NCBI GenBank assembly: GCA_009781185.1
Contig: WQYP01000014.1
Span: 1-44,214 of the forward strand
Source: Phycisphaerales bacterium
GTDB lineage: Bacteria; Planctomycetota; Phycisphaerae; WQYP01
Direction of reading: 5' to 3'
DNA: 44,214 bases
The notes below the pieces were generated by a model that was not told where the DNA came from, ran no database searches, and saw only the letters and a list, made by a program, of their open reading frames with translations. Shown one piece after another: positions 31,999 to 39,913 of the stretch; position 1 is the first letter of the stretch; the number at the start of each line of letters is the position of its first letter. A program made the translations under genes and the position numbers.

Positions 31999-32463
31999 TT
32001 ATGCTGCCAGTGTGATGAGGCCAGCTTCCCTCATTTTTTGGACGGCAATCTGCTGCCCCCGATGAAGAAGGTCTGCTGCCGTCGTGTCAGTGCTCATGGC
32101 CTCGCATAATCCCAACTGTGCCCAACCCATGCACTCGTTACGATTCAGGACGCTGTTGCCGTAGGTGGCGAGTAGGTGGGCGGTGATGGCGTCGATGATG
32201 CTGATGAGGGCCTCGGCGTCGGGGGTGAGGGTTAGGGCTTCGGCTTGGTTTGGGCTGCTCGCAGGCGTCGCTGCCTGGCTGAATCTTTGTTGATCGGCCT
32301 CCCGCCCCTCGCCCCGTTCTTCCTCGACACGTTCGGGTCTCTGCTCGCTGCCAGAACCTCCCCGATGTTGCTGACCGGGGTGTGACACTTTGAGCAAATT
32401 AGCTCGGCTTTGCATTTCGGGCATTTGATTTTCATTAGTGGCTCCATGTTCTTGTTTATTCAT
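31999..32463 (-). CDS. Phage protein with nested reading frame
   Basis: A protein of 154 residues. The C-terminal half is a plausible helical protein (DAEALISIIDAITAHLLATY, LNRNECMGWAQLGLCEAMST, LHRGQQIAVQKMREAGLIT). The N-terminal half is low-complexity, rich in Gln, Glu and Arg (GSEQRPERVEEERGEGREAD), and overlaps a zinc-ribbon frame on the same strand. ATG 32463 lies after GAAGGAT. One operator of the AACCTATA type lies at 32506-32520, between this gene and the next, so it is probably repressed with the other early genes. Function unknown. Confidence 0.5.
   Translation of the reverse strand: MNKQEHGATNENQMPEMQSRANLLKVSHPGQQHRGGSGSEQRPERVEEERGEGREADQQRFSQAATPASSPNQAEALTLTPDAEALISIIDAITAHLLATYGNSVLNRNECMGWAQLGLCEAMSTDTTAADLLHRGQQIAVQKMREAGLITLAA
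32232..32435 (-). CDS. Zinc-ribbon small protein, nested in another gene
   Basis: A protein of 67 residues: MKIKCPKCKAELICSKCHTP has two CxxC pairs (zinc ribbon), followed by a basic stretch (RKNGARGGRPINKDSARQRR). ATG 32435 is six bases after GGAG. The whole frame lies inside the gene that starts at 32463, in another frame. The zinc-ribbon pattern and good ribosome site argue that this one is real; the N-terminal half of the overlapping gene would then be the more relaxed sequence. DNA or RNA binding is likely. Confidence 0.55.
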   Translation of the reverse strand: MKIKCPKCKAELICSKCHTPVSNIGEVLAASRDPNVSRKNGARGGRPINKDSARQRRLRAAQTKPKP

Positions 32464-32505
32464 TGTAAATCCTTCGCACAAAATAAAGAAACTTAAAAAA
32501 CTTTT

Positions 32506-32520
32506 AACCTATAGTAGGTT
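32506..32520. promoter_or_regulatory. Operator copy 1
   Basis: AACCTATAGTAGGTT, nearly palindromic, followed by ATTGAC. It matches the pair at 32978-33009 and lies before the early gene starting at 32463. Confidence 0.65.
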
Positions 32521-32545
32521 ATTGACGTAAAAAAGTGAGGGACAA

Positions 32546-32929
32546 TTATTTTATGGTCGCGACACCTCCCTCTGCCCCCACAAAAAATCTGGCCACGAAC
32601 ATGATCTCGACACCATCATCATGCTGGAAGTCACCAGCATAATTCAGCGTCGCGGCTCCCAATTCTAAGTACGGCATGTGAACGACTTTTGCCCCCAAAA
32701 GGGCGTTATACGTGGCTATAGCGTCACTTCGACCTGCTACTCTGACACTGATCGAATAGGTTTTAACGGGGTATCCGAAAAAGCTGGTACAGTAGGTGAA
32801 AAGGTAAGCGTCAACCTTCGCCTTGATGCCCGCAGCACACAATAGGCGTCTAACTTGCAACTTGACGCCGTTGGCGACTTCTTCGTCGGTCGCGTATGTG
32901 GTGGCGGATTCGGGGAGAGTCATGGTCAT
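32546..32929 (-). CDS. Phage early protein, unknown
   Basis: A protein of 127 residues, not recognised (MTMTLPESATTYATDEEVAN, then GIKAKVDAYLFTYCTSFFGY, PVKTYSISVRVAGRSDAIAT, FMVARFF near the end). It has an alternating strand-helix pattern and no membrane segment. ATG 32929 follows GGAGG by five bases and is preferred over two earlier in-frame starts. It is the first gene after the integrase on the minus strand and lies directly behind two operators (32978-33009), so it is expected to be the first early gene under repressor control. Confidence 0.5.
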   Translation of the reverse strand: MTMTLPESATTYATDEEVANGVKLQVRRLLCAAGIKAKVDAYLFTYCTSFFGYPVKTYSISVRVAGRSDAIATYNALLGAKVVHMPYLELGAATLNYAGDFQHDDGVEIMFVARFFVGAEGGVATIK

Positions 32930-32977
32930 GGAAACCTCCATAAGAAAAAAAGAAAAGAAACGAGCTAGACACGACAC

Positions 32978-33009
32978 AACCTATAATAGGTTATAACCTA
33001 TAGTGGGTT
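32978..33009. promoter_or_regulatory. Operator pair (copies 2 and 3)
   Basis: AACCTATAATAGGTT (32978-32992, a perfect palindrome apart from the centre) and AACCTATAGTGGGTT (32995-33009), 17 bases apart, so on the same DNA face offset. With the copy at 32506 they bracket the first early gene. This is the layout of a lysogeny repressor array. The rest of the 33010-33225 gap holds a small hairpin (ATCAAAA/TTTTGAT near 33100) and the integrase terminator. Confidence 0.7.
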
Positions 33010-33165
33010 ATGTCAACCCGTTTCTCAAAAGAATCTGCACTTTTTAATAAATTCTTTTCTGCCGATCCTGCTGGCCGTCTGCTCATTGCTGATGGCAACT
33101 ATCAAAAAGTGGGGGTTTTGATAGTGGGTGATGGTGTTGGTTGTGGTGTTGGACTGGCTGGCGAA

Positions 33166-33205
33166 AGAAAAAACCCAGCATGATGAGTGCGGGGCTTGGG
33201 GTGGG
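33166..33205 (-). terminator. Possible terminator after the integrase gene
   Basis: On the minus strand a G/C-rich stretch with the stem GCACTCATCATGC flanked by CCCA and TGGG is followed by six T. It lies within 60 bases of the integrase stop. The stem is imperfect. Confidence 0.4.
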
Positions 33206-33225
33206 TGGGGAAGGATGAGGGGTGG

Positions 33226-34581
33226 TTATTTTGATTTGGGGAAGGGGGCGTAGGCCGCAAGTACGGCGTCGCTTGCTGGCTTCACAATGGCCGGGTTTCT
33301 TGCCACATAGTTGTCCTGTAGTCCGTGGCTCCGATGTCCAGCCAGTAACCTTGCGTACTTCTCGTCTACTCCTGGTGCTGTGCAAGCTGCCGAATATGCT
33401 CCGTCTCTGATGTCGTCCATTTGAACTTCTGGGCATCCTGCGGCCTTCCTGATCTTCTCCCACGTCTTCCACTGTCCCTTGGCGTTGAAGCGGTCCCCGT
33501 GAGTGCTGACAAATACGTATGATCTGCCGGTGCGTTTGATGGCCTGCAATGCTTCCACAGTCTCCGGCCAGAGCGTAGCGGCTCGAATAACACGGCCCCG
33601 CTTGTTCCTTTGGGTGCAGAATGTATTGGCTTTGAAGTCAAAGTCGCTCCATTCAATATCCAGAGCTTCGTCAAAGTGCAGGCAGCAATTCAGCATGACC
33701 AAAAGGCGGGGTGTCCAGTCGGGGTACTGCTCGGCGGCGGTGCTGTAGATAGCGTGGAAGTTCTCACGGCTAATCGGGGTGGGCTGATGAACCCGCTTGT
33801 CCTTCGGTGCCTTCAAGATCGCCATACGTGATAGTGCGTCGTCAATCTGAACGGCATCCTCTCCCTCTGACTTCGCAAATTTGATGATCCACTTAATACG
33901 ACCAAAGTAGGCGGCAATCGTTCCGGGGCTTTTTACCTTGGCTTTGATGGCGTCGCGGTACGTGGTCAGTGTTTCGGTGGTAAGGTCGGCAAGCGTCTCG
34001 GCTCCTGTGATTTTAACGAACGTATCAAAGGTGTTACCCGCCTCGCGTTTGCTGTCTGGCTTCACGTCGGCGTGGGCCTTGTAGATGTCGAGTATTTTGG
34101 AGAGCTTGATGGGGGCTTTTGGAATGGGTAGGTGTCGTAAGCCAGCAACTTCGGGAATGCCGGTCATTCGTGCGACGTATTCTGGTTTGTTGATGAGGTA
34201 GTCGCGGACCAAAGCCCAGAATTTGGCTTCGCTAATCTTCTGAGTCAGTGCATTGCCGTCTGGACTAATGTTGTCGTCGAGTGCCCCGACAAAAACAGAA
34301 GCGAATTCCGTCATTACAACTGGCGGTTCATTCGGATCACTGATGATTGGATCGGCTATGGTGCCCAGTGGGATGTCTACGGTAGTATTCTGGTTCTTGG
34401 CTTGCCAGTCACGGAATTTCTGGACGGCTCGGTTTTCGTCGTGTTCGGTGTAAATGATGTTCGTGCCCACAATGCTCCACCGTCCATCTGGGCGTTTGTA
34501 CAGGCCGTGGATTTCGTGCCCGCTTGCCATGCGGTGAGGTCTGCGTGGGCGTCCGCGTCGGTTGCTGGTGTTGCTTGTCAT
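33226..34581 (-). CDS. Tyrosine-recombinase integrase
   Basis: Catalyses phage integration and excision. The 451-residue protein has a basic N-terminus (NRRGRPRRPHRMASGHEIHG) for arm binding, a SAM-like core-binding domain (SKILDIYKAHADVKPDSKRE) and the catalytic domain. The latter shows LVMLNCCLHFDEALDIEWSD (box I, His where most have the catalytic Arg), DDIRDGAYSAA (box II, Asp for the usual His, Arg kept) and LLAGHRSHGLQDNYVAR (late His and the nucleophile Tyr). It lies next to the right attachment core. Confidence 0.82.
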   Translation of the reverse strand: MTSNTSNRRGRPRRPHRMASGHEIHGLYKRPDGRWSIVGTNIIYTEHDENRAVQKFRDWQAKNQNTTVDIPLGTIADPIISDPNEPPVVMTEFASVFVGALDDNISPDGNALTQKISEAKFWALVRDYLINKPEYVARMTGIPEVAGLRHLPIPKAPIKLSKILDIYKAHADVKPDSKREAGNTFDTFVKITGAETLADLTTETLTTYRDAIKAKVKSPGTIAAYFGRIKWIIKFAKSEGEDAVQIDDALSRMAILKAPKDKRVHQPTPISRENFHAIYSTAAEQYPDWTPRLLVMLNCCLHFDEALDIEWSDFDFKANTFCTQRNKRGRVIRAATLWPETVEALQAIKRTGRSYVFVSTHGDRFNAKGQWKTWEKIRKAAGCPEVQMDDIRDGAYSAACTAPGVDEKYARLLAGHRSHGLQDNYVARNPAIVKPASDAVLAAYAPFPKSK

Positions 34582-34664
34582 AATCTCGACCTTTCGATAG
34601 GATGTTCTGGTCTTTTGGAGGTTCCGTAACGACTGGTCGCATTATACCACGGTTTCAAAAAACT

Positions 34665-34686
34665 GACTAAAAATGCGACTAAAATT
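34665..34686. promoter_or_regulatory. Putative integrase arm sites (right)
   Basis: Two GACTAAAA boxes begin at 34665 and 34677, the same spacing as at the left end. They lie just upstream of the integrase start, so occupancy could also control its transcription. Confidence 0.5.
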
Positions 34687-34730
34687 AAAAATCGGCTTTC
34701 ATAAGTCCCTGTAAACAAAGGACTTACAGG

Positions 34731-34749
34731 CGGGCGTAATTCAGTGGTA
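34731..34749. other. Right attachment core (attR)
   Basis: CGGGCGTAATTCAGTGGTA, identical to 9285-9303, here preceded by G as in a complete tRNA-Gly 5' end (GCGGGCG). About 60 bases to the left of the core are imperfectly related to the same interval at the left end. A 6-bp stem (AAGTCC/GGACTT, 34703-34725) precedes the core. Confidence 0.75.
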
Positions 34750-34836
34750 AAAAATCGGAATTGTGGGGGATTTTCGCTTGACAGCATTTCTGGCAAAATG
34801 GGTGGCAAAATGAAATCGGCCATCAAATACTGTTTT

Positions 34837-37209
34837 TCATTGACGGTAACTCTCGGAATGCATGATAGCATTTTGCATGTTATTGTGCGGATGGCCGAGA
34901 GATTCATATAGATACTGTTGGAACCCGACGAATACCTGTCGTATTTGATCGGGCTTACCCAAGTCCTTCAGGGCGTCGGCGATTGCGTTGTCGTATTTGA
35001 GCAGCAGCAGCAGTGAGAGTTTCTCGACGGCCAATTCGTCTACGCCGACTTTTACGTACTGGGCCAGGACGAATTGCAGGAAGGTTTGTTGTTTGTCGGT
35101 GAAGTGGGTGTTGATTGCCATCTGTGCGCGTGCGGCCCGTTCCTCGCGGCTCAACGGCGGCAATGCGTAGGCGATGTGGGCCAGCACGTCGAACAGGTCG
35201 CTTTGCTCGGCGTCGATGATCTTCTGCATCTCGACAAGTTGATCGCGGTCGAACCCTTTTTCTGCGAGACCTGCCAGAAGTTTTGCCCTTGTGTCGGGGT
35301 TACTCCAGATTGCTCGCAACTCCGCCTCGTTTTTGAAAAACTCCGGCAGTTTTCCGAAGAGCAGTTCCATGAACTGCTGTGCCGACATGGGGGTTCCGTC
35401 GGTGTGCCAGAACGAGGTGCAGGTCATGTGCTGGATCGTGCGGGCTTTGCCGTCGGCGAGTTTTACCTTTACCTTCCGCTTCTTTTCGCCCGGCTCGCTT
35501 GGCTCCTCCGAATTTTCTCGCGGCTGCGACGGAGCCTTCTCGCGTGTCTCTGCAACATCTCCGCCTTGCGGTTCGCCGTCCCATTCGGGGTCACTGAAAT
35601 GGTGGTGCGCCTTTACGAAATCGTAGATCGTGAAGTGGTCTTTGCCGTCGTACAGTCGCGTGCCACGCCCGATGATCTGCTTAAATTCGATCATCGAATT
35701 GATCGGTCGCATCAGTACGATGTTCCGCACATTCCGAGCGTCCACGCCGGTCGAGAGTTTCTGCGAGGTCGTCAGGATCGTCGGGATCATCTTCTCGTTG
35801 TCTTGGAAGTCTCGGAGATGTTGTTCGCCCAGGGCACCGTCGTTGGCGGTGACGCGCTGGCAGTAGTTCGGATCGGTGCTGGTTTTCATCTGATTGATCA
35901 GATCGCGCACGGCCAGGGCGTGATCCTGCGTTGCGCAAAACACCAGCGTTTTCTGCGACTGATCGATCATTCCCATGAAAAGTTCGATGCGTTTCTTTTC
36001 ACGCTCCTTGATTTCGATGATGCGGTTGAAGTCGCTTTCGGTGTAGCGTTTGCCGGTTTCGATTTCGCCTTCGATCAGCTGGTCGTCAGGCGTGTAGACG
36101 TATTCGTCGAGCGTGGTGGAGATTTGTTTGACGCGGAAGGGTGTGAGAAAGCCGTCGTTGATGCCGTCTTTGAGGGAGTAGATGAAGACGGGTTCGCCGA
36201 AGTAGGCGTAGGTGTCGGCGTTGTCTTTGCGTTTCGGCGTGGCGGTGAGGCCCAGTTGCACGGCGGGGGCGAAGTAGTCGAGGATTCCACGCCAGTTGCT
36301 TTCGTCGTTCGCTCCGCCGCGGTGGCATTCGTCGATGATGATGAAGTCGAAGAAGTCTGGAGGGTATTCGCCGAAGTAGGGGGAAGGTTGGCCGTTTTTG
36401 GGTGGGCCGCTCATGAAGGTTTGGAAGATGGTGAAGAAGATGCTGCCGTTCTTGGGGACTTTGCCTTTCTTTTTGATGTCGTCGGGGGCGATGCGGACCA
36501 TGGCGTCTTCGGGGAAGGCGGAGAAGGCGTTGTATGCTTGATCGGCTAAGATGTTGCGATCGGCGAGGAAGAGGATGCGGGGGCGGCGTTCGGGTTTGCG
36601 TGAGAGGTTCCAGCGGCTGTGGAAGAGTTTCCACGCGATTTGGAAGGCGATGAACGTTTTGCCGGTGCCGGTGGCGAGGGTCAGGAGGATGCGGTTTTTG
36701 TGTGCGGCGATGGCTTCTGTGACTCGACTGACGGCGATGTCCTGGTAGTAGCGGCTGGTGTGCGAGCCGCCCTTATCCTCAAACGGCACCGTCGCGAAGC
36801 GGTCACGCCACGCATTTTGTTCGACGAAGGTTTTTGCCCAGAGTTCCTCGGGCGTCGGGTATTGGGCTATCTCCCCTTCCGTCCCCTCCTGCATATCCAC
36901 ACTGTAGATACCCTGCCCATTGGTGGCGTAAGTGAAGCGGACAGCCAGCTTCCTCGCATAGTTCTTCGCCTGCTCCACTCCCTCCGTCAGCGGCTTATCC
37001 CACGCCTTGGCCTCAATGACTGCCAGCTTCGTATTACGATAAACCAGCACATAATCCGCAACCATCGGCTTCCCCCGCCGCCCTCCACCTTCAATCCGTC
37101 CTGACGTAATCGGATACTCCCGTAGAACTCGGCTGCCCTCGACCACCCCCCACCCCGTCGCCTTCAAGGCAGGATCAATATACTCAGCTCTGGTCTCGGC
37201 TTCGTTCAT
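34837..37209 (-). CDS. hsdR: Type I restriction enzyme, R subunit
   Basis: Motor and nuclease subunit of a type I restriction system. The 790-residue protein starts with a PD-(D/E)xK nuclease (D52 in VADYVLVYRN, E66-A-K68 in LAVIEAKAW), followed by a superfamily 2 helicase: Walker A ATGTGKT (179-185), DECH (293-296), then GLTATPKR and the late motif IIGRGTRLYDG. The C-terminal third is helical and ends with the usual HsdR coupling domain. A charged linker (EEPSEPGEKKRKVKVK) separates the two. It is separated from hsdS by a plus-strand two-gene unit and ends only about 90 bases from the prophage right end. Confidence 0.92.
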   Translation of the reverse strand: MNEAETRAEYIDPALKATGWGVVEGSRVLREYPITSGRIEGGGRRGKPMVADYVLVYRNTKLAVIEAKAWDKPLTEGVEQAKNYARKLAVRFTYATNGQGIYSVDMQEGTEGEIAQYPTPEELWAKTFVEQNAWRDRFATVPFEDKGGSHTSRYYQDIAVSRVTEAIAAHKNRILLTLATGTGKTFIAFQIAWKLFHSRWNLSRKPERRPRILFLADRNILADQAYNAFSAFPEDAMVRIAPDDIKKKGKVPKNGSIFFTIFQTFMSGPPKNGQPSPYFGEYPPDFFDFIIIDECHRGGANDESNWRGILDYFAPAVQLGLTATPKRKDNADTYAYFGEPVFIYSLKDGINDGFLTPFRVKQISTTLDEYVYTPDDQLIEGEIETGKRYTESDFNRIIEIKEREKKRIELFMGMIDQSQKTLVFCATQDHALAVRDLINQMKTSTDPNYCQRVTANDGALGEQHLRDFQDNEKMIPTILTTSQKLSTGVDARNVRNIVLMRPINSMIEFKQIIGRGTRLYDGKDHFTIYDFVKAHHHFSDPEWDGEPQGGDVAETREKAPSQPRENSEEPSEPGEKKRKVKVKLADGKARTIQHMTCTSFWHTDGTPMSAQQFMELLFGKLPEFFKNEAELRAIWSNPDTRAKLLAGLAEKGFDRDQLVEMQKIIDAEQSDLFDVLAHIAYALPPLSREERAARAQMAINTHFTDKQQTFLQFVLAQYVKVGVDELAVEKLSLLLLLKYDNAIADALKDLGKPDQIRQVFVGFQQYLYESLGHPHNNMQNAIMHSESYRQ

Positions 37210-37284
37210 GGCTCTACAATATCACAAGGCACCCTGAATGGATATTGACTTCGTGATTGTGACAGCGAATGATAATACTGTAGA

Positions 37285-38142
37285 ATGACAAGAGTGATGG
37301 GCGATAATAAGCCTAGGAGTCTTTTTGAGTCGAGCTGGTATGGTACTGGTGAAATCATGATTAAAAAAACGCCAACGCCAGCATTTGAGGTTTATTTCGA
37401 CGGGCCCTCCCTATATCCCGAGCAAATTCCGCTCAATGCGCTGTCGCGCACTCTTAGCGCCGTGCAGCGCATAGCGCTCGCCAAAGACGATGAAGAGGGA
37501 AACGAGGAGGAAGCCATCCGTCTTCTGAACGTTAAGCGTGGCTCGGCGATATTCCAGTGTTTTGCGCCACGCCCTGATGTGGCTGTGCAACGGATACGCC
37601 TGGTTGGGGCTATCATCGAAAAGCCAGAGCTCGCGGATCAGGCCGTGTATGCATTTAACCCCATTGAGGATCTCAGCGCGATAGCCAGATCCCTGGGATG
37701 TCGTATCACCATTCGAAATCCAGAAACCCAAGGTGTGTACGCGGCTATTGGGCCAGATAGTTTTAAAAATATCTCCTCGTCCATGTTTGTTAAGGGGGAA
37801 ACGACCGTGGCGGGGCATGTTGTGCGTGTTGGCGGTGCCACCCGGACTCGTTGTGTTCTGAGAGTGGATTTCCAGCGACACTTGCTCTATTGCAAAGTGG
37901 CAAACGAGGACGTCGCCCGGGAAATCGGCCAGCATCTGTACGAGGATATCGTCGCGGATGGAACGGCATTTTTTCTGAAAACGTCGTGGAAGATCGCGAA
38001 GTTCACCGTTGCCAGCATCTATCAGCCGAAGACCGGGTCGATCCTCAAAACCTTACAGGATGTTCGCAAGATCAGCGGTAACGCATGGCGCGACGTGGTG
38101 GACCCCAAGGCATATCTTGAGGAGGTCGCCGGGGAATCGTGA
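37285..38142 (+). CDS. Unknown protein paired with a PIN-domain toxin-like gene
   Basis: A protein of 285 residues, or 261 if it starts at ATG 37357 (MIKKTPTPAFEVYFDGPSLY), which reads as the more natural start. The first half contains FDGPSLYPEQIPLNALSRTL and a helical SAVQRIALAKDD; the last 100 residues contain a beta-barrel-like stretch (TTVAGHVVRVGGATRTRCVL, VDFQRHLLYCKVANEDVARE, IGQHLYEDIVADGTAFF) reminiscent of an OB fold. It overlaps the PIN gene by four bases (GTGA), so the two are made together. It is far larger than a classical VapB antitoxin. It lies on the opposite strand between hsdS and hsdR. Confidence 0.55.
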   Translation: MTRVMGDNKPRSLFESSWYGTGEIMIKKTPTPAFEVYFDGPSLYPEQIPLNALSRTLSAVQRIALAKDDEEGNEEEAIRLLNVKRGSAIFQCFAPRPDVAVQRIRLVGAIIEKPELADQAVYAFNPIEDLSAIARSLGCRITIRNPETQGVYAAIGPDSFKNISSSMFVKGETTVAGHVVRVGGATRTRCVLRVDFQRHLLYCKVANEDVAREIGQHLYEDIVADGTAFFLKTSWKIAKFTVASIYQPKTGSILKTLQDVRKISGNAWRDVVDPKAYLEEVAGES

Positions 38143-38609
38143 TAGTAGCTTTCGATACGATGACACTGATTTGGGCGTTGAAGGATAATCCCACGGAGGA
38201 AAATGCCGACTTCCATCGGCGAGCTGAACTGCTAATGAAGCAACTTACGCGGGATAAAGCGATTGTCGTACTGCCCACGATTGTTATAGGCGAATATCTG
38301 TGCAAGGTTCCTAAGTCCTCGCACGGTCAGATTGTCGCAAAGCTTCAGGAGCGGTTTCGTATTGTACCATTCGATGTTAGAGCGAGCAGCATGGCCGCAG
38401 ACCTCTGGCAGAAGCGCCAAAATCTCCCACACTCACGCAGGCTTCTAAAAGCGGACATGCTTGTCATCGCTAGCGCCGAAGCGGCTGGTGCCGAGAGATT
38501 TTACAGCGCAGATGCGGAATGCCGCGCCGTGGCAGAATTAGTTATGGAGGCGTACGATCTTCCCACATTCAACGAAAAATTATTCGACGATGATGTGGAC
38601 ACCCAATAA
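38139..38609 (+). CDS. PIN-domain nuclease, VapC-like
   Basis: An RNase of 156 residues. The PIN active-site acids are all present: D6 (AFDTMTLIWAL), E52 (VIGEYLCK), D106 (LLKADMLVIASA) and D125 (FYSADAECR). PIN toxins of this type cut specific RNAs, and are normally held inactive by the partner from the same operon. The start is GTG overlapping the previous stop. The gene ends 24 bases from the hsdS stop, convergent with it. Why such a unit stands inside a restriction locus is open; an addiction or abortive-infection back-up is an inference. Confidence 0.78.
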   Translation: MIVAFDTMTLIWALKDNPTEENADFHRRAELLMKQLTRDKAIVVLPTIVIGEYLCKVPKSSHGQIVAKLQERFRIVPFDVRASSMAADLWQKRQNLPHSRRLLKADMLVIASAEAAGAERFYSADAECRAVAELVMEAYDLPTFNEKLFDDDVDTQ

Positions 38610-38632
38610 AAATCGCGGCGACTTCGTTCACG

Positions 38633-39913
38633 TTACGCTTTTTTGCTGACGACACGCCTGCCTTTTCCTTCGGGCACCATTCCCTTTTCCCTCAGCCAAC
38701 CGACGGCAATAAAAAATCTCTGCCGCTCGATCTTGAGCTTATTCGGGTGCCAGTTCTCCCTTGCCTCGAAGACAATTTCTTCATCGGTAGGTGTTTTGCC
38801 ATCGAGTAGCAGGTTATTCCACGCGGCATAGACCGTCGCGAATATCTCCGCCTGCTGTACATCCATGTGCAACATCCGCTGCAACAGGCGTTCGACTTCC
38901 TCACAGCGATCGCCGAGCGCGGTTTTTGTTTTCGCAATCAACCAATCGAAGCGGTTAAACTTGATTATACGGTACATCCCATTCGCACCCAATTTGAAAT
39001 TGAAGTAGCCCGCCTTGCGGGCGCGAGACTCCATATTTATGAGGTGTTTGAAATCATTAGGACCGGCAGCATCCTTCACGGGCGTGCGGCCCAGGTCGAT
39101 CCCGAGCCACGCTTCGGTCATATGAGCGATCTTCTCCGCTTTGACACGACCGAACTGACCGAGTTTATTGTGCTTTTCGTGTAAGTCGCCGGCCATCGCC
39201 AAAATCCCGGCATGGGCATCGGTCGGAGAAATGCCTTTGAGCGGGACTGGAAATGGTATGGGGGCGCAGTCAACATCTTCTATTGACTGCTCGGAGGCAA
39301 GCTGCCCACTGAACGCCTGATGTAACAACGACTTCTTGAGTTCGTTCAACCCAACCAACTTCCGTTCAGTGTTAGCCCTGGCGAGGGCGATGGCGGCAAA
39401 GGATTCGCCGAGAATGCCGACGATACGATGCTGTTCGGCAACAGGAGGGAGGACAATGGGAAAGGTCGTGATATCTCTCTGGTAAAGGTGCGGAGTAGTC
39501 GCACCATTGAGCCGTGACTGGACGATGTCTTGGAAGTATGGACTTGAGAGGCAGTAGTAGAGGAATTTTGGTACAAGTAGCTTGCCGCTTCTGATGAGCA
39601 GAAGCGATGAGTTGATGGTTGTAGGCCCTGGGAGTTTCCCAACAATACCGACCTTACCAATGCCTGCGCCATCTTTGCAGATGAGGACATCGCCTTCTTG
39701 CAGCATGATCTCAGGACTCTCGTCATAGCGATCTTGGCTGATATGAAAGGCATCACGGTAATCCACAAAATCGCCGTAATTGAGCGAATGGACGGAAAGG
39801 AAAAGAGGTCCCTCCCGCGTGTATTCTTTGGCGGTGAGGCCACGCCACCCAATCCGCCCTCGAAGCTCGGCAAGTTCGCCAAGCTGCCGCTGTTGCCAAC
39901 CATTCACCTTCAC
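38633..39913 (-). CDS. hsdS: Type I restriction enzyme, S subunit (single recognisable TRD plus extra domain)
   Basis: Specificity subunit that chooses the methylated and restricted DNA sequence. Residues about 1-190 form one target-recognition region (VNGWQQRQLGELAELRGRIG ... VPKFLYYCLSSPYFQDIVQS ... PHLYQRDITTFPIVLPPVAE), followed by the conserved helix EQHRIVGILGESFAAIALAR ... ELKKSLLHQAFSGQL. Full-size HsdS has two such units. Here the second is replaced by about 190 residues of another kind (AGDLHEKHNKLGQFGRVKAE ... WLIAKTKTALGDRCEEVERL), so the protein may work as a dimer of half-subunits. GTG 39913 overlaps the hsdM stop, with AGGAGG five bases before it. Confidence 0.85.
   Translation of the reverse strand: MKVNGWQQRQLGELAELRGRIGWRGLTAKEYTREGPLFLSVHSLNYGDFVDYRDAFHISQDRYDESPEIMLQEGDVLICKDGAGIGKVGIVGKLPGPTTINSSLLLIRSGKLLVPKFLYYCLSSPYFQDIVQSRLNGATTPHLYQRDITTFPIVLPPVAEQHRIVGILGESFAAIALARANTERKLVGLNELKKSLLHQAFSGQLASEQSIEDVDCAPIPFPVPLKGISPTDAHAGILAMAGDLHEKHNKLGQFGRVKAEKIAHMTEAWLGIDLGRTPVKDAAGPNDFKHLINMESRARKAGYFNFKLGANGMYRIIKFNRFDWLIAKTKTALGDRCEEVERLLQRMLHMDVQQAEIFATVYAAWNNLLLDGKTPTDEEIVFEARENWHPNKLKIERQRFFIAVGWLREKGMVPEGKGRRVVSKKA

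Larger units (their letters stand above)
9285..34749. mobile_element. Integrated prophage, siphovirus-like with HK97-type head module
   Basis: The element is bounded by the 19-bp direct repeat at 9285-9303 and 34731-34749. The integrase gene is at the right end, and pairs of GACTAAAA boxes 12 bases apart lie inside both ends. The morphogenesis genes follow the usual HK97-like order. The length of about 25.5 kb is small for a complete tailed phage, and no lysis, adhesin or repressor genes were recognised. It is therefore either partly decayed or carries unfamiliar versions of those genes. Confidence 0.85.

Noticed and set aside
35074..36549. A 491-codon plus-strand frame opposite hsdR
   Set aside because: It is an antisense shadow of the helicase gene; the product is Val/Gly/Phe-rich and unlike a real protein.
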